From an uncultured Fibrobacter sp. (GTDB taxonomy: Bacteria; Fibrobacterota; Fibrobacteria; Fibrobacterales; Fibrobacteraceae), in contig CAKUXP010000015.1 of NCBI GenBank assembly GCA_934700345.1, forward strand, positions 9,379 to 73,378: a stretch of 64,000 nucleotides of DNA. The letters run 5' to 3'. Below are positions 42,307 to 50,150 of this stretch, one piece after another; positions within the stretch are counted from its first letter, which is position 1, and every line of letters starts with the position of its first letter. Under the pieces are notes generated by a model. It was not told where the DNA came from, did not search any database, and saw only the letters and a list, made by a program, of their open reading frames with translations. The position numbers and the translations under genes were made by a program.

Positions 42307-43422
42307 ATGGATTCAAGAATCGTTCAGCTTGCGGAAATGCTTGTCCGCGATGCGGTTGCCCTCAAGAAAGGCGAGAATATTTTAATCGAGACGACGGACG
42401 CTCCGGCGGAGATTTCCGTGGCTTTGATCCGGGCGGTGGCGAAGGCCGGCGGGAGGCCGTTCGTTTCGACGTTTTCGAGCGCGGTAAACCGGGTGCTCCT
42501 CCAGAACGCGACGGACGAGCAACTGAAAATCGCCGCGGAACACGATCTCGCGCAGATGAAGCAGATGCAGGCCTACATCTCGATTCGCGGAAGTGACAAT
42601 TTTGTAGAACTTTCCGACGTATCCGAAGACCGGATGCGGGCGAACCGGACGATTCGAAATCCGGTCCTGAACTGGCGCGTAAACAAGACGCGCTGGTGCG
42701 TTCTCCGCTGGCCGGGACCTTCGCTCGCACAGAGTGCGGGCATGAGCACGGAAGCTTTTGAAGACTTCTACTTCGAGGCGTGCCTCGCCGACTACCCGGG
42801 GATGCGAAAGGCTGCGCAGGGGCTGATCGATTTGATGAACCGGACGGACAGAGTGCGCCTGAAGGCTCTGGGGACGGACCTTTCGTTCAGCATCCAGGGG
42901 ATTCCGGCGGTTCCGTGCTGCGGGACGATGAACATTCCGGACGGGGAAGTCTATACGGCTCCTGTCCGGGAAAGCGTGAACGGCGTCATCACGTACAACA
43001 CGCCGACGCTCTACGAGGGCAAGCGTTTCGAGGGGATCCGGCTCGTTTTCAAGGACGGTAAAATCGTCGAGGCGACTTCTTCGGACACGGAGGCGATGAA
43101 CGCGATTTTCGATACGGACGAGGGTGCGCGCTACGTGGGCGAGTTTTCGTTCGGCTTCAACCCATTTATCCGCCGACCGATCTGCGACATCCTATTCGAC
43201 GAGAAGATTTCGGGGAGCATCCACTTTACGCCGGGGAAGTGCTACGAGGATGCGGACAACGGGAACCATTCGGCGATTCACTGGGACCTGGTGCTGGTCA
43301 TGACCCCGGAATACGGCGGCGGGGAAATCTACATGGACGACGTTCTCGTGCGGAAGGACGGTCTCTTTGTCTTACCGGAACTTCTCGCGCTGAACCCCGA
43401 CAGGCTAGGACGTTCCAAATGA
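42307..43422 (+). CDS. M29-family aminopeptidase
   Basis: 371-aa metallo-aminopeptidase of the thermophilic aminopeptidase (AmpS/AmpT) family, cytoplasmic. Features are VALKKGENILIETTDAP at the N-terminus, GTMNIPDGEVYTAPVRESVNG with a metal-ligand Glu, GEFSFGFNP with a second Glu, and the C-terminal GNHSAIHWDLVLVM with His/His/Asp ligands. The length is slightly below the usual 400-410 aa. ATG 42307 is used; the frame extends upstream into the HEPN gene region on the opposite strand without family similarity. It marks the return to core-like base composition. Confidence 0.9.
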   Translation: MDSRIVQLAEMLVRDAVALKKGENILIETTDAPAEISVALIRAVAKAGGRPFVSTFSSAVNRVLLQNATDEQLKIAAEHDLAQMKQMQAYISIRGSDNFVELSDVSEDRMRANRTIRNPVLNWRVNKTRWCVLRWPGPSLAQSAGMSTEAFEDFYFEACLADYPGMRKAAQGLIDLMNRTDRVRLKALGTDLSFSIQGIPAVPCCGTMNIPDGEVYTAPVRESVNGVITYNTPTLYEGKRFEGIRLVFKDGKIVEATSSDTEAMNAIFDTDEGARYVGEFSFGFNPFIRRPICDILFDEKISGSIHFTPGKCYEDADNGNHSAIHWDLVLVMTPEYGGGEIYMDDVLVRKDGLFVLPELLALNPDRLGRSK

Positions 43423-43523
43423 TAAAACGACATAAATGCTATATTTTCTGACAAAAAGAGACAAAAAAGTGGTTTTTGATTCTGGATTTCTGCTAAAATC
43501 GCCAAATTTCGCCAAAATGTTTC

Positions 43524-43540
43524 TTGGCACGGTTTTTGCG
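43524..43540 (+). promoter_or_regulatory. sigma-54 promoter of the glutamine synthetase gene
   Basis: TTGGCACGGTTTTTGCG matches the RpoN consensus YTGGCACGRNNNTTGCW, with GG at 43526-43527 and GC at 43538-43539 separated by ten bases as required. The start would be near 43551, followed by the RBS AAGGAG at 43562-43567. This implies nitrogen control by RpoN and an NtrC-type activator. Upstream, CGCCAAA occurs twice (from 43500 and 43510). Confidence 0.88.
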
Positions 43541-43574
43541 AAAAGCTTGAGCACAAAACCATAAGGAGTTTACC

Positions 43575-45641
43575 GTGAGTATTCAAGAAGATTTCGGAAG
43601 TCTGGTGTTCAATGCGAAGACCATGAGCAAGTATCTTTCGCACAAGACTTATGAGAGCCTTCTCGCGACAATGGAGACAGGCTCTGCGCTTGATTCGTCG
43701 ATTGCGGACGAGGTCGCCTCGGGGATGAAGACCTGGGCGATTGAGCACGGCGCAACCCACTTTACGCACTGGTTCCAGCCTCTGACCGGCACCACCGCCG
43801 AAAAGCACGACGCTTTCTACAACCCGGATTTCAAGGGCGGCATCGTCGCCTCGTTCAGCGGCAAGGAGCTGATCCAGGGCGAGCCGGACGCTTCGAGCTT
43901 CCCGTCGGGCGGTTTGCGTGCGACGTTCGAGGCTCGCGGCTACACGGCGTGGGATCCTTCGAGCCCGGCATTTATCAAGCGGAACAATGACGGCGTCGCG
44001 GTTCTCTGCATTCCGACGATGTTCTACGGCTATCATGGGGAAGCCCTCGACAAGAAGACCCCGCTTCTCCGTTCGCAGGCGGCTCTCGCGAAGCAGATCT
44101 ACCGTGTCGCGAAACTCTTTGGCGTAGAAGGCGACAAGCGTCCGTTTGCGACTCTCGGACCGGAACAGGAATACTTCCTCGTCGATGCGGAGCTTTACCG
44201 CGAGCGCCCCGACCTGATGCAGACCGGTCGCACGCTTTTCGGTGTCCGCCCGGCGCGTCACCAGCAGCTCGAAGACCACTACTTTGGAAAGATCAAGAGC
44301 CGCGTGCTTTCCTTTATGGCCGAAGTCGATAAGGAACTCTGGAAGCTGGGCGTCCCGGCGAAGACACGCCACAACGAAGTCAGCCCGGCGCAGTTCGAAC
44401 TCGCTCCGGTGTTCGAGGACCAGAACCTTTCTTCCGACCACAACATGCTCACGATGGAAGTTCTCCAGACGGTCGCTGAGCGTTACGGTCTCGTCTGCCT
44501 TCTCCACGAGAAGCCTTTCGACGGCGTGAACGGTTCGGGCAAGCACAACAACTGGTCCATCACCGGTCCGGACGGCAAGAACTGGCTCTCTCCGGGAAAG
44601 ACCCCGCACGAGAATGCGAAGTTCCTCACCGTGCTCGTTTCCATCATCAAGGGCGTCGATACCTTTGCGCCGCTGCTCCGCGCGAGCGTGGCGAGCGCCG
44701 GCAACGACCACCGTCTCGGTGCGAACGAAGCGCCTCCGGCAATCATCTCCATCTTCCTCGGCGAGCAGCTCACCGATATCATCAACCAGCTCGAAAAGGG
44801 CAAGCCTTCCTCTTCGAAGAAGGGGAGCGAAATCGAAATCGGCGTTTCCATGCTGCCTCCGCTCCCGAAGGACGCAACGGACAGAAACCGCACGAGCCCG
44901 TTCGCCTTTACCGGGAACAAGTTCGAATTCCGCGCCGTGGGTAGCGAACAGAGCTGCTCGACCCCGAATACCGCGCTGAACACGATCGTCGCCTGGGCGC
45001 TCGACGACGTGATTGGCCAGATCGAATCCCTTACATCCAAGGGGACGGATTTCAACTCCGCCGTGCAGAGCGTTCTCCAAAAGGAGATCAAGGAACACAA
45101 GCGCGTGCTCTTTGACGGCAACGGCTACAGCGACGACTGGAAGGCCGAAGCGGAACGCCGCGGTCTCCCGAACCTCAAGACGACGCTCGAAGCCCTCGAA
45201 GCGTATCGCGATCCGAAGGTGGTAAAGCTCTACAAGGATTACGGAGTCCTCTCCGAAGTGGAACTCGAGAGCCGTTATGTGGTCGAGAAGGAAAAGTACG
45301 AGACGATCATCGCGCTCGAGGCGAACTGCGCACTCACGATGGCGAAGACGATGTACCTCCCGGAAGGCATCTCTTACGCTGCGGAACTTGCGGATTCCTG
45401 CTCGTCCTTGACCGACTATGTCCACACGGGCATTGCGCACCTTGCCAAGTCCGCGGCGGAAAATGTCGAAGGCCTCGCGCAGGAAATCGAGAAGCTCGAA
45501 AAGGCCGTCGATTCGGGTGAAACGAAGGCGGAACTCGAAGCGATGACCGACGTGCGGAAATACGTCGATGCGCTCGAACGGATCGTCCCCGATTCCCAGT
45601 GGCCGGTTCCGGGCTACGGCGAAATGTTCTTCGTCGGCTGA
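43575..45641 (+). CDS. glnN: glutamine synthetase type III
   Basis: 688-aa ATP-dependent ammonia-assimilating enzyme of the GSIII class. Class-specific features: a long N-terminal region with HGATHFTHWFQPLTGTTAEKHDAF, FSGKELIQGEPDASSFPSGGLRATFEARGYTAWDP, the active-site part ATLGPEQEYFLVD, ARHNEV-type segment KTRHNEVSPAQFELAP, DGVNGSGKHNNWSI, and the latch region RASVASAGNDHRLGANEAPPAI. The GTG start at 43575 has AAGGAG upstream and is preceded by a sigma-54 promoter. GSIII is the main glutamine synthetase in many anaerobic gut bacteria. Followed by a strong terminator. Confidence 0.97.
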   Translation: MSIQEDFGSLVFNAKTMSKYLSHKTYESLLATMETGSALDSSIADEVASGMKTWAIEHGATHFTHWFQPLTGTTAEKHDAFYNPDFKGGIVASFSGKELIQGEPDASSFPSGGLRATFEARGYTAWDPSSPAFIKRNNDGVAVLCIPTMFYGYHGEALDKKTPLLRSQAALAKQIYRVAKLFGVEGDKRPFATLGPEQEYFLVDAELYRERPDLMQTGRTLFGVRPARHQQLEDHYFGKIKSRVLSFMAEVDKELWKLGVPAKTRHNEVSPAQFELAPVFEDQNLSSDHNMLTMEVLQTVAERYGLVCLLHEKPFDGVNGSGKHNNWSITGPDGKNWLSPGKTPHENAKFLTVLVSIIKGVDTFAPLLRASVASAGNDHRLGANEAPPAIISIFLGEQLTDIINQLEKGKPSSSKKGSEIEIGVSMLPPLPKDATDRNRTSPFAFTGNKFEFRAVGSEQSCSTPNTALNTIVAWALDDVIGQIESLTSKGTDFNSAVQSVLQKEIKEHKRVLFDGNGYSDDWKAEAERRGLPNLKTTLEALEAYRDPKVVKLYKDYGVLSEVELESRYVVEKEKYETIIALEANCALTMAKTMYLPEGISYAAELADSCSSLTDYVHTGIAHLAKSAAENVEGLAQEIEKLEKAVDSGETKAELEAMTDVRKYVDALERIVPDSQWPVPGYGEMFFVG

Positions 45642-45660
45642 TTCCCGGTCAATTGAACTT

Positions 45661-45696
45661 GAAAAGCCTCCGCGAAGCGGGGGCTTTTCGCTTTTT
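45661..45696 (+). terminator. Rho-independent terminator after glnN
   Basis: The 13-bp stem GAAAAGCCTCCGC / GCGGGGGCTTTTC (one G-U pair) with loop GAA is followed by GCTTTTT. It lies 19 bp after the glnN stop. Confidence 0.92.
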
Positions 45697-45717
45697 CGGG
45701 TTGCGCGGTCTTGTGTT

Positions 45718-45797
45718 TAGAACTGAGATCTTGGTTTGGCCTTGCAGAGGCTTATGGTCTGCATCCTATAAAAGTTTAAATGTCCGCGGTTCTAGGC
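45718..45797 (+). repeat. interspersed repeat, copy A
   Basis: About 80 bp whose reverse complement recurs at 55206-55292. The shared core is GAACYGAGATYTT, then RAGGCTTAYGGTCTGCATC and YGTCCGCG. It lies in the gene-free stretch of roughly 270 bp after the glnN terminator, about 100 bp before a heptanucleotide array. Confidence 0.75.
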
Positions 45798-45896
45798 CTA
45801 GGACATCGGATGGATTCTACCTGTCCGCAGCAAGCGGGCCACTCCCTTCGGTCGCTCCAGAATGACAACGAGCAGAAGCAGTTCGCTCCGCCGACC

Positions 45897-45924
45897 AATT
45901 GCTAATTGCTCATTGCTAATTGCT
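45897..45924 (+). repeat. heptanucleotide array ATTGCTA x4
   Basis: Four tandem copies of ATTGCTA; the second ends in C instead of A. It follows interspersed-repeat copy A in the same intergenic stretch. The unit differs from the ATCCCTA array at 55.3 kb by two bases. Confidence 0.75.
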
Positions 45925-45963
45925 ACGCTGGACTTGGCGCTCCACCCCGCAGCAGGCGCTTGC

Positions 45964-46299
45964 CTATCCCCAGATAGCGAGAATCCAGAACGAAACGGCG
46001 GCGAGGCTCCAGATTGCGGATTTTTTTTTGTCGGAAGTCGCAAAGGATACCGCTGTCGAATAGGTGAGGTATAGGCTGAAAAAGTAGCTGAAGATAGTGA
46101 TGATTTCCGCGGGCAAGAATTCGGGGAAAACTCCGCCGCGGACAAGGGCGATGGAGACGGCGAAGAGTTGGAAAATTCCCGGTACGAAATAGAGCTTTCG
46201 CCTTTCGGGGGAAGCCTTGGCGAAGCCGTGAACAAAGAGCAGGACGAGTGTAGCCGCGACGAGAATTGCAAAAACAGGCAGGAAAGTCATATTTGCCAT
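45964..46299 (-). CDS. small membrane protein of unknown function
   Basis: 111-aa protein with three or four hydrophobic helices (FLPVFAILVAATLVLLFV, YFVPGIFQLFAVSIALV, IITIFSYFFSLYLTYS, AIWSLAAVSFWILAIWG). ATG 46299 or ATG 46290 are both possible starts; neither has a clear RBS. The frame is open upstream, but that part is strongly basic and overlaps the promoter region of the divergent Wza-like gene. No family recognised. It ends next to the repeat-containing intergenic stretch. Confidence 0.6.
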   Translation of the reverse strand: MANMTFLPVFAILVAATLVLLFVHGFAKASPERRKLYFVPGIFQLFAVSIALVRGGVFPEFLPAEIITIFSYFFSLYLTYSTAVSFATSDKKKSAIWSLAAVSFWILAIWG

Positions 46300-46463
46300 A
46301 TATAGAATTTTGTCCAAAGTGAAATTTCCTCTTGCCTGTCCCTGCGCTAAGATCGCTTTTCTGCGGAATGTGATTTTGGGGCGTTTTTTTTTGAATCGGG
46401 GCTTACCAGGCGGGCGGAGTGAAGATTTCTTCGCGGGAAAGGGAAAACGTTTCCTAGATTTCT

Positions 46464-46469
46464 TATATT
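46464..46469 (+). promoter_or_regulatory. -10-like TATATT before the Wza-like gene
   Basis: TATATTTT lies about 32 bp upstream of the ATG at 46501, inside CTTATATTTTACG. No matching -35 box is evident. AGGTC near 46489-46493 may be a weak RBS. Confidence 0.4.
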
Positions 46470-46500
46470 TTACGCACACGCTTTATCGAGGTCTTTCAAA

Positions 46501-47646
46501 ATGAAATTCTCCCTGCTGAGCTTGATCCTGGCTGTCTATGCGGCAACTCTTTCCGGCTGCTTTCTCGCTCCGGGAATGTCTCTGAGCGAATCCGCCGACG
46601 AGGAAGGCGCAATCGATACCCTGGCGGATTTTCAGGGGGCGAAGGTCCATTTGCAGAGCATCAATGCGAGAACGCTCGCTTCGATGACCGGAACTTCCGG
46701 AACGTCTTCGTTGGCAACTCTCCCGGAAGAGCTCCTTTCCTACAAGCCCGAATCCTATCGGCTCGGACCTTTCGACATTGTCCAGGTGGTCATCTGGGAA
46801 CATCCCGAGCTGACAAGCCCGCTAGGCTCTTACCGGAGCGACAACGCGACGGGACAGCTGGTGAGCGAATCCGGCATCATGTTCTACCCGTATGTCGGGG
46901 AAATCAACGTGAACGGGAAAACGGTTGCCGAGCTTCGGACGGAAATTGTCCAGAGCCTCTCGAAAGTCCTGAACAATCCGCAGATCGATGTCCGCCTGCT
47001 GCAGAGCCAGAGGCACAAGGTCTATGTCCAGGGATCCGTGTCGAAGCCTGGAGTGGTTACGCTGAACGATGTTCCGGTGACGCTTCTCGAAGCGATTAAC
47101 CTGTGCGGCGGCGCAAACGCCCTGGCGAACCTTTCCCGCGTGGAACTTTCCCGCGACGGCAAGTACTACGAGCTGAACCTGCTTGCCCCCTATGCGGCGG
47201 GTCTGGGCCCGGGCGATGTGCTTTTGAAAGACGGCGATGCGATTCGCGTTCCGGCTGCCTCGGAGTCCAAGGTCTATCTGATGGGCGAGGTCCGCAACCA
47301 GCAGGCCCTGGAATTCAAGGACGGGAAGCTCTCCCTTTCGGAAGCTCTCGCAACGGGGGGCGGACTTCTTGCGGAATCGGCGAAGGCCGAAAATATCTAT
47401 GTCATTCGGGCGGAATCGGCGGAGGCTATCGACATCTTCCACCTGAACGCGCGAAATCCGATGGCCCTTGTCTTCGGTGACAAGTTCGCGCTTCTTCCCG
47501 GCGATATCGTTTATGTGGATGCGACAGGCCTTGCCCGCTGGAACCGCGTAGCGAAGATGCTCCTTCCGACGGCGCAGCTCATCTATTACGGAACACAGGC
47601 TGTGCATACGACGCACACGGCGAAGGAAGATATTACAAATTGGTAG
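46501..47646 (+). CDS. Wza-like polysaccharide export lipoprotein
   Basis: 381-aa outer-membrane lipoprotein with lipobox LSGC (Cys20). The Poly_export domain starts at about residue 83 (YRLGPFDIVQVVIWEHPELTSP), continues with SGIMFYPYVGEINVNGKTVAELRTEI, and is followed by SLBB-type beta-grasp repeats (QRHKVYVQGSVSKPGVVTLNDVPVTLLEAINLCGG and SKVYLMGEVRNQQALEFKDGKLSLSEALATGGGL). It would form the outer-membrane channel for capsule or exopolysaccharide. No Wzc or Wzb gene is adjacent; the biosynthetic cluster at 24.8-41.4 kb is a plausible source of substrate, about 5 kb away. Confidence 0.92.
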   Translation: MKFSLLSLILAVYAATLSGCFLAPGMSLSESADEEGAIDTLADFQGAKVHLQSINARTLASMTGTSGTSSLATLPEELLSYKPESYRLGPFDIVQVVIWEHPELTSPLGSYRSDNATGQLVSESGIMFYPYVGEINVNGKTVAELRTEIVQSLSKVLNNPQIDVRLLQSQRHKVYVQGSVSKPGVVTLNDVPVTLLEAINLCGGANALANLSRVELSRDGKYYELNLLAPYAAGLGPGDVLLKDGDAIRVPAASESKVYLMGEVRNQQALEFKDGKLSLSEALATGGGLLAESAKAENIYVIRAESAEAIDIFHLNARNPMALVFGDKFALLPGDIVYVDATGLARWNRVAKMLLPTAQLIYYGTQAVHTTHTAKEDITNW

Positions 47647-47710
47647 TCTAACCGATTTTTCCCGGCAAAAAAAAATACCTGTCGCTACTTGTTTTTTCCG
47701 ACTTGATGTG

Positions 47711-47718
47711 TATATTTT
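47711..47718 (+). promoter_or_regulatory. TAnnTTT element 4 nt before a small-protein start
   Basis: TATATTTT is followed by CGCT and the ATG at 47723. TTGT at 47689-47692 is 18 bases upstream and could be the -33 part. No Shine-Dalgarno sequence is present, which suggests a leaderless message for the small-protein/MltD operon. Confidence 0.5.
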
Positions 47719-47722
47719 CGCT

Positions 47723-47884
47723 ATGAGTGTTGAAAACGCCAAACATCCGGGACATCCCTTCTGGAGTCGCAAGAACCAGAAGGCCTATCGGCTAAATCGC
47801 ATCCTTATCTACGCGACGATGGTCCTTGCGCTCTTAGCGGCGGGAATCATCTGGTTCGGCGTGAACAGCGCTTTGGGTAAATAG
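47723..47884 (+). CDS. 53-aa single-pass membrane protein
   Basis: A complete frame of 53 codons. The N-terminal 25 residues are polar and basic (MSVENAKHPGHPFWSRKNQK) and are followed by one helix, ILIYATMVLALLAAGIIWFGV, and a short tail. Basic side first suggests N-in orientation. It has a TATATTTT element four bases upstream, and is 14 bp before another small gene with an RBS-like GAGGTA, so these look like the first two genes of an operon with the lytic transglycosylase. No family recognised. Confidence 0.65.
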   Translation: MSVENAKHPGHPFWSRKNQKAYRLNRILIYATMVLALLAAGIIWFGVNSALGK

Positions 47885-47898
47885 AAGCGAGGTATAAG

Positions 47899-48138
47899 AT
47901 GAACTTGAAAAAGAATCTGGATCTGGAAGTCTCTAGAACGCTGCATTGCGGACGCCGTCCCAAGAACGATAGCATCGAGCCTTCCGTTCCCCTGTCTAGC
48001 GAAGAAGAGGAAGACGAGGAACAGGAAGAGGAAGACGAGAACCTCGACGACGAGGTGAATTTCGACAAGCCCACGTTCAACGGTCACCAGAACCAGATCT
48101 GGAACGATTACGCGGAAGACCTGGACTACGATTCGTGA
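47899..48138 (+). CDS. 79-aa highly acidic small protein
   Basis: 79-aa soluble protein with a central run in which 14 of 16 residues are Glu or Asp (EEEEDEEQEEEDENLDDE). It contains one Cys and ends DYAEDLDYDS. The stop overlaps the GTG start of the lytic transglycosylase lipoprotein by four bases, implying translational coupling. Function unknown; such polyacidic proteins may bind cations, basic proteins or ribosomal components. Confidence 0.6.
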   Translation: MNLKKNLDLEVSRTLHCGRRPKNDSIEPSVPLSSEEEEDEEQEEEDENLDDEVNFDKPTFNGHQNQIWNDYAEDLDYDS

Positions 48139-50087
48139 TATCTTCCCTGAAAAAGGGGATTCTCTTTTCGGCTGCATGCGTAGCCTTGTCTCTGGTCGCT
48201 TCCTGTGCGGGTACTTCTGACGTCTATACTCCCGAAGCCGAAGAGTCGTTTGTTTCGCGGGCGATGAGCGATTGGGTCTCTCCCGATGCGGAAAAGCGGG
48301 AGTCGTGGCAGCAATACCAGTTTGCGCTCCAGGCGATGGAAGACGAGGACTGGCTTGTCGCGCGACACCATCTGGATCTTGCGCTGAAAAAGCTCGTCGA
48401 GGAAAATTACGATTCCCTCTATTCTCCGTTTGCGCGTCCGCAGGATTCCCTGTATCGGCGGGACATGCCGAAAAAAATCATTGCGGCGTTAGATGAAGTC
48501 TATCCGGGAATTCTGGAAATGGGGGAGGACGCTTCGACGTATGTACGCTACGAGTTCGAGGGCGCCGGGCTAGATAACTTGGATGAGCCGCCGCTCGACA
48601 GTGCGGAACGCGTGGAAATCGAAAGCTTTCTCGATACGCTCAATCGGGCCGAGTTTACGCTGCCTGTGGAATTCAACGACCGCGTGATGCAGGAAATTCT
48701 GTATATGACGACCCGGGCGCACGATTTTACCGAGGCTTCGCTCTCGCGGAAAACAGCTTTCGAGGAGATGATCTACGCAAAAATCGATTCGATGGGGATG
48801 CCGCGCGACCTGATCTATTTAGCGCTTGTGGAATCGGGCTACAAGATCAAGGCTTACAGCCGGGCGAAGGCGGCGGGGCTTTGGCAGTTTATCCCGGCGA
48901 CGGGAAAGCGCTATGGGCTTCACCAGGATTTCTGGGTGGACATGCGCCGGAATCCGGAACTTTCGACGACAGCGGCGCTCCGCTATCTGCAACGTCTGAA
49001 AGATGAATTTGGCGACTGGCTCATGGCGATGGCTGCCTATAACTGCGGGGAAGGCTGCGTACGGCGGCGGATTCGGGACGTAAAGGCCGATACGCTCCGG
49101 GATTCGACTCGGGCGGTTACCTACTGGGATCTGGAGCTCCCCAAGGAAACGATGCACTATGTGCCGCGGATTCTCGCCGCGATGACGATCGGGCATTATC
49201 CGGAGCATTACGGGATGACCGTGGAAAAGCGGGAACGGATGCCGTTCGATACGGTGACCGTCGTGGAGTTTATGCCGCTGGAAATGGCCGCTCAGGCGGC
49301 AGGCGTCGATACCAAGACGATTCAGGAGCTGAACCTTGAACTCAGCCGCTGGTGCACGCCGCCGAAGGGAAGCGGTTACGTGCTGCGCATTCCCGAAGGT
49401 TCCCGGGATTCTTTCCTCGTCGCCTACGGAAAGATGGACCGGAAAAAGTTTTCGAGGTGGCAGTATCACAAGGTGCGGACCGGGGAAAACCTGGGAAAGA
49501 TTTCCCGGATGTATGGCGTTTCCGTAAAGGGCATCCAGTCGGCGAACCATTTGAAGAATACCCGGATTCGGCAAGGGCAGACTCTTTTGATTCCGCTGCC
49601 GGCGAGCGCCTATTCGCCGAAGGAGAAAAAAGCTTCCGGGAAAACGGCGACCGAAAAGGCGGGCAAGCGTTCCGGGCGAAGGTACAAGGTTCGCGCCGGG
49701 GACAACCTGAGTTCTATCGGGCGCAAGTTCGGCGTTTCCGTTTCAAATCTCAAGACGTGGAACGGTCTCGACGACTCGGGGAGCATCAAGGCTGGGGACT
49801 TCCTTTACGTAGCGTCGCCCGGTAAGGAAGTTTCGAAAACTTCGCATGCGGATGAACCGACGCCCGTAGCGACAAATGCTTCCAAGGCTTCGGATTCCAA
49901 ACGTTCCTCGGTCCCGAAAAAATCCGAATCGGGAAACTTTATTTCGCATACGGTCGTTTCCGGGGAATCGCTCTGGGACATCTCCCGGAAATACGGCGTC
50001 TCGATCGAGGAAATCGTCGAATGGAACCGCAAGAAATCGACGAAGGTGAAAGCGGGCGAAGTCTTGAAAATCAAGATTCCGCGTTAG
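48135..50087 (+). CDS. mltD: MltD-like lytic transglycosylase lipoprotein with three LysM domains
   Basis: 650-aa peptidoglycan-cleaving lipoprotein. Signal peptide with lipobox LVASC (Cys24). The SLT (GH23) domain spans about residues 205-345: IDSMGMPRDLIYLALVESGYKIKAYSRAKAAGLWQFIPATGKRYGL with catalytic Glu233, then LMAMAAYNCGEG. Three LysM repeats follow at about 438-485, 512-556 and 605-648 (YHKVRTGENLGKISRMYGVS, YKVRAGDNLSSIGRKFGVS, HTVVSGESLWDISRKYGVS), separated by Lys/Ser-rich linkers. GTG 48135 overlaps the previous stop. Standard MltD domain order, with a long N-terminal region of about 180 residues before SLT. Confidence 0.93.
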   Translation: MISSLKKGILFSAACVALSLVASCAGTSDVYTPEAEESFVSRAMSDWVSPDAEKRESWQQYQFALQAMEDEDWLVARHHLDLALKKLVEENYDSLYSPFARPQDSLYRRDMPKKIIAALDEVYPGILEMGEDASTYVRYEFEGAGLDNLDEPPLDSAERVEIESFLDTLNRAEFTLPVEFNDRVMQEILYMTTRAHDFTEASLSRKTAFEEMIYAKIDSMGMPRDLIYLALVESGYKIKAYSRAKAAGLWQFIPATGKRYGLHQDFWVDMRRNPELSTTAALRYLQRLKDEFGDWLMAMAAYNCGEGCVRRRIRDVKADTLRDSTRAVTYWDLELPKETMHYVPRILAAMTIGHYPEHYGMTVEKRERMPFDTVTVVEFMPLEMAAQAAGVDTKTIQELNLELSRWCTPPKGSGYVLRIPEGSRDSFLVAYGKMDRKKFSRWQYHKVRTGENLGKISRMYGVSVKGIQSANHLKNTRIRQGQTLLIPLPASAYSPKEKKASGKTATEKAGKRSGRRYKVRAGDNLSSIGRKFGVSVSNLKTWNGLDDSGSIKAGDFLYVASPGKEVSKTSHADEPTPVATNASKASDSKRSSVPKKSESGNFISHTVVSGESLWDISRKYGVSIEEIVEWNRKKSTKVKAGEVLKIKIPR

Positions 50088-50105
50088 ATTTCTATCTTTT
50101 CCCCT

Positions 50106-50150
50106 ATGGCGACTTCTAGCAATTTGTCTTTAAGAAATGGCGAAATATGA
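50106..50150 (+). CDS. possible 14-aa upstream ORF coupled to the AsmA-like gene
   Basis: A short frame MATSSNLSLRNGEI begins five bases after TATCTTTT and ends in TGA that overlaps the ATG of the next gene (ATGA). The arrangement is what a leaderless uORF with translational coupling would look like. It may instead be part of the untranslated leader; coding potential cannot be judged at this length. Confidence 0.3.
   Translation: MATSSNLSLRNGEI

Noticed and set aside
43329..45440. 703-codon open frame on the minus strand opposite glnN
   Set aside because: It mirrors the strongly biased codon use of glutamine synthetase, has no family motifs, and its product is Arg/Glu/Val-rich like other antisense shadows.
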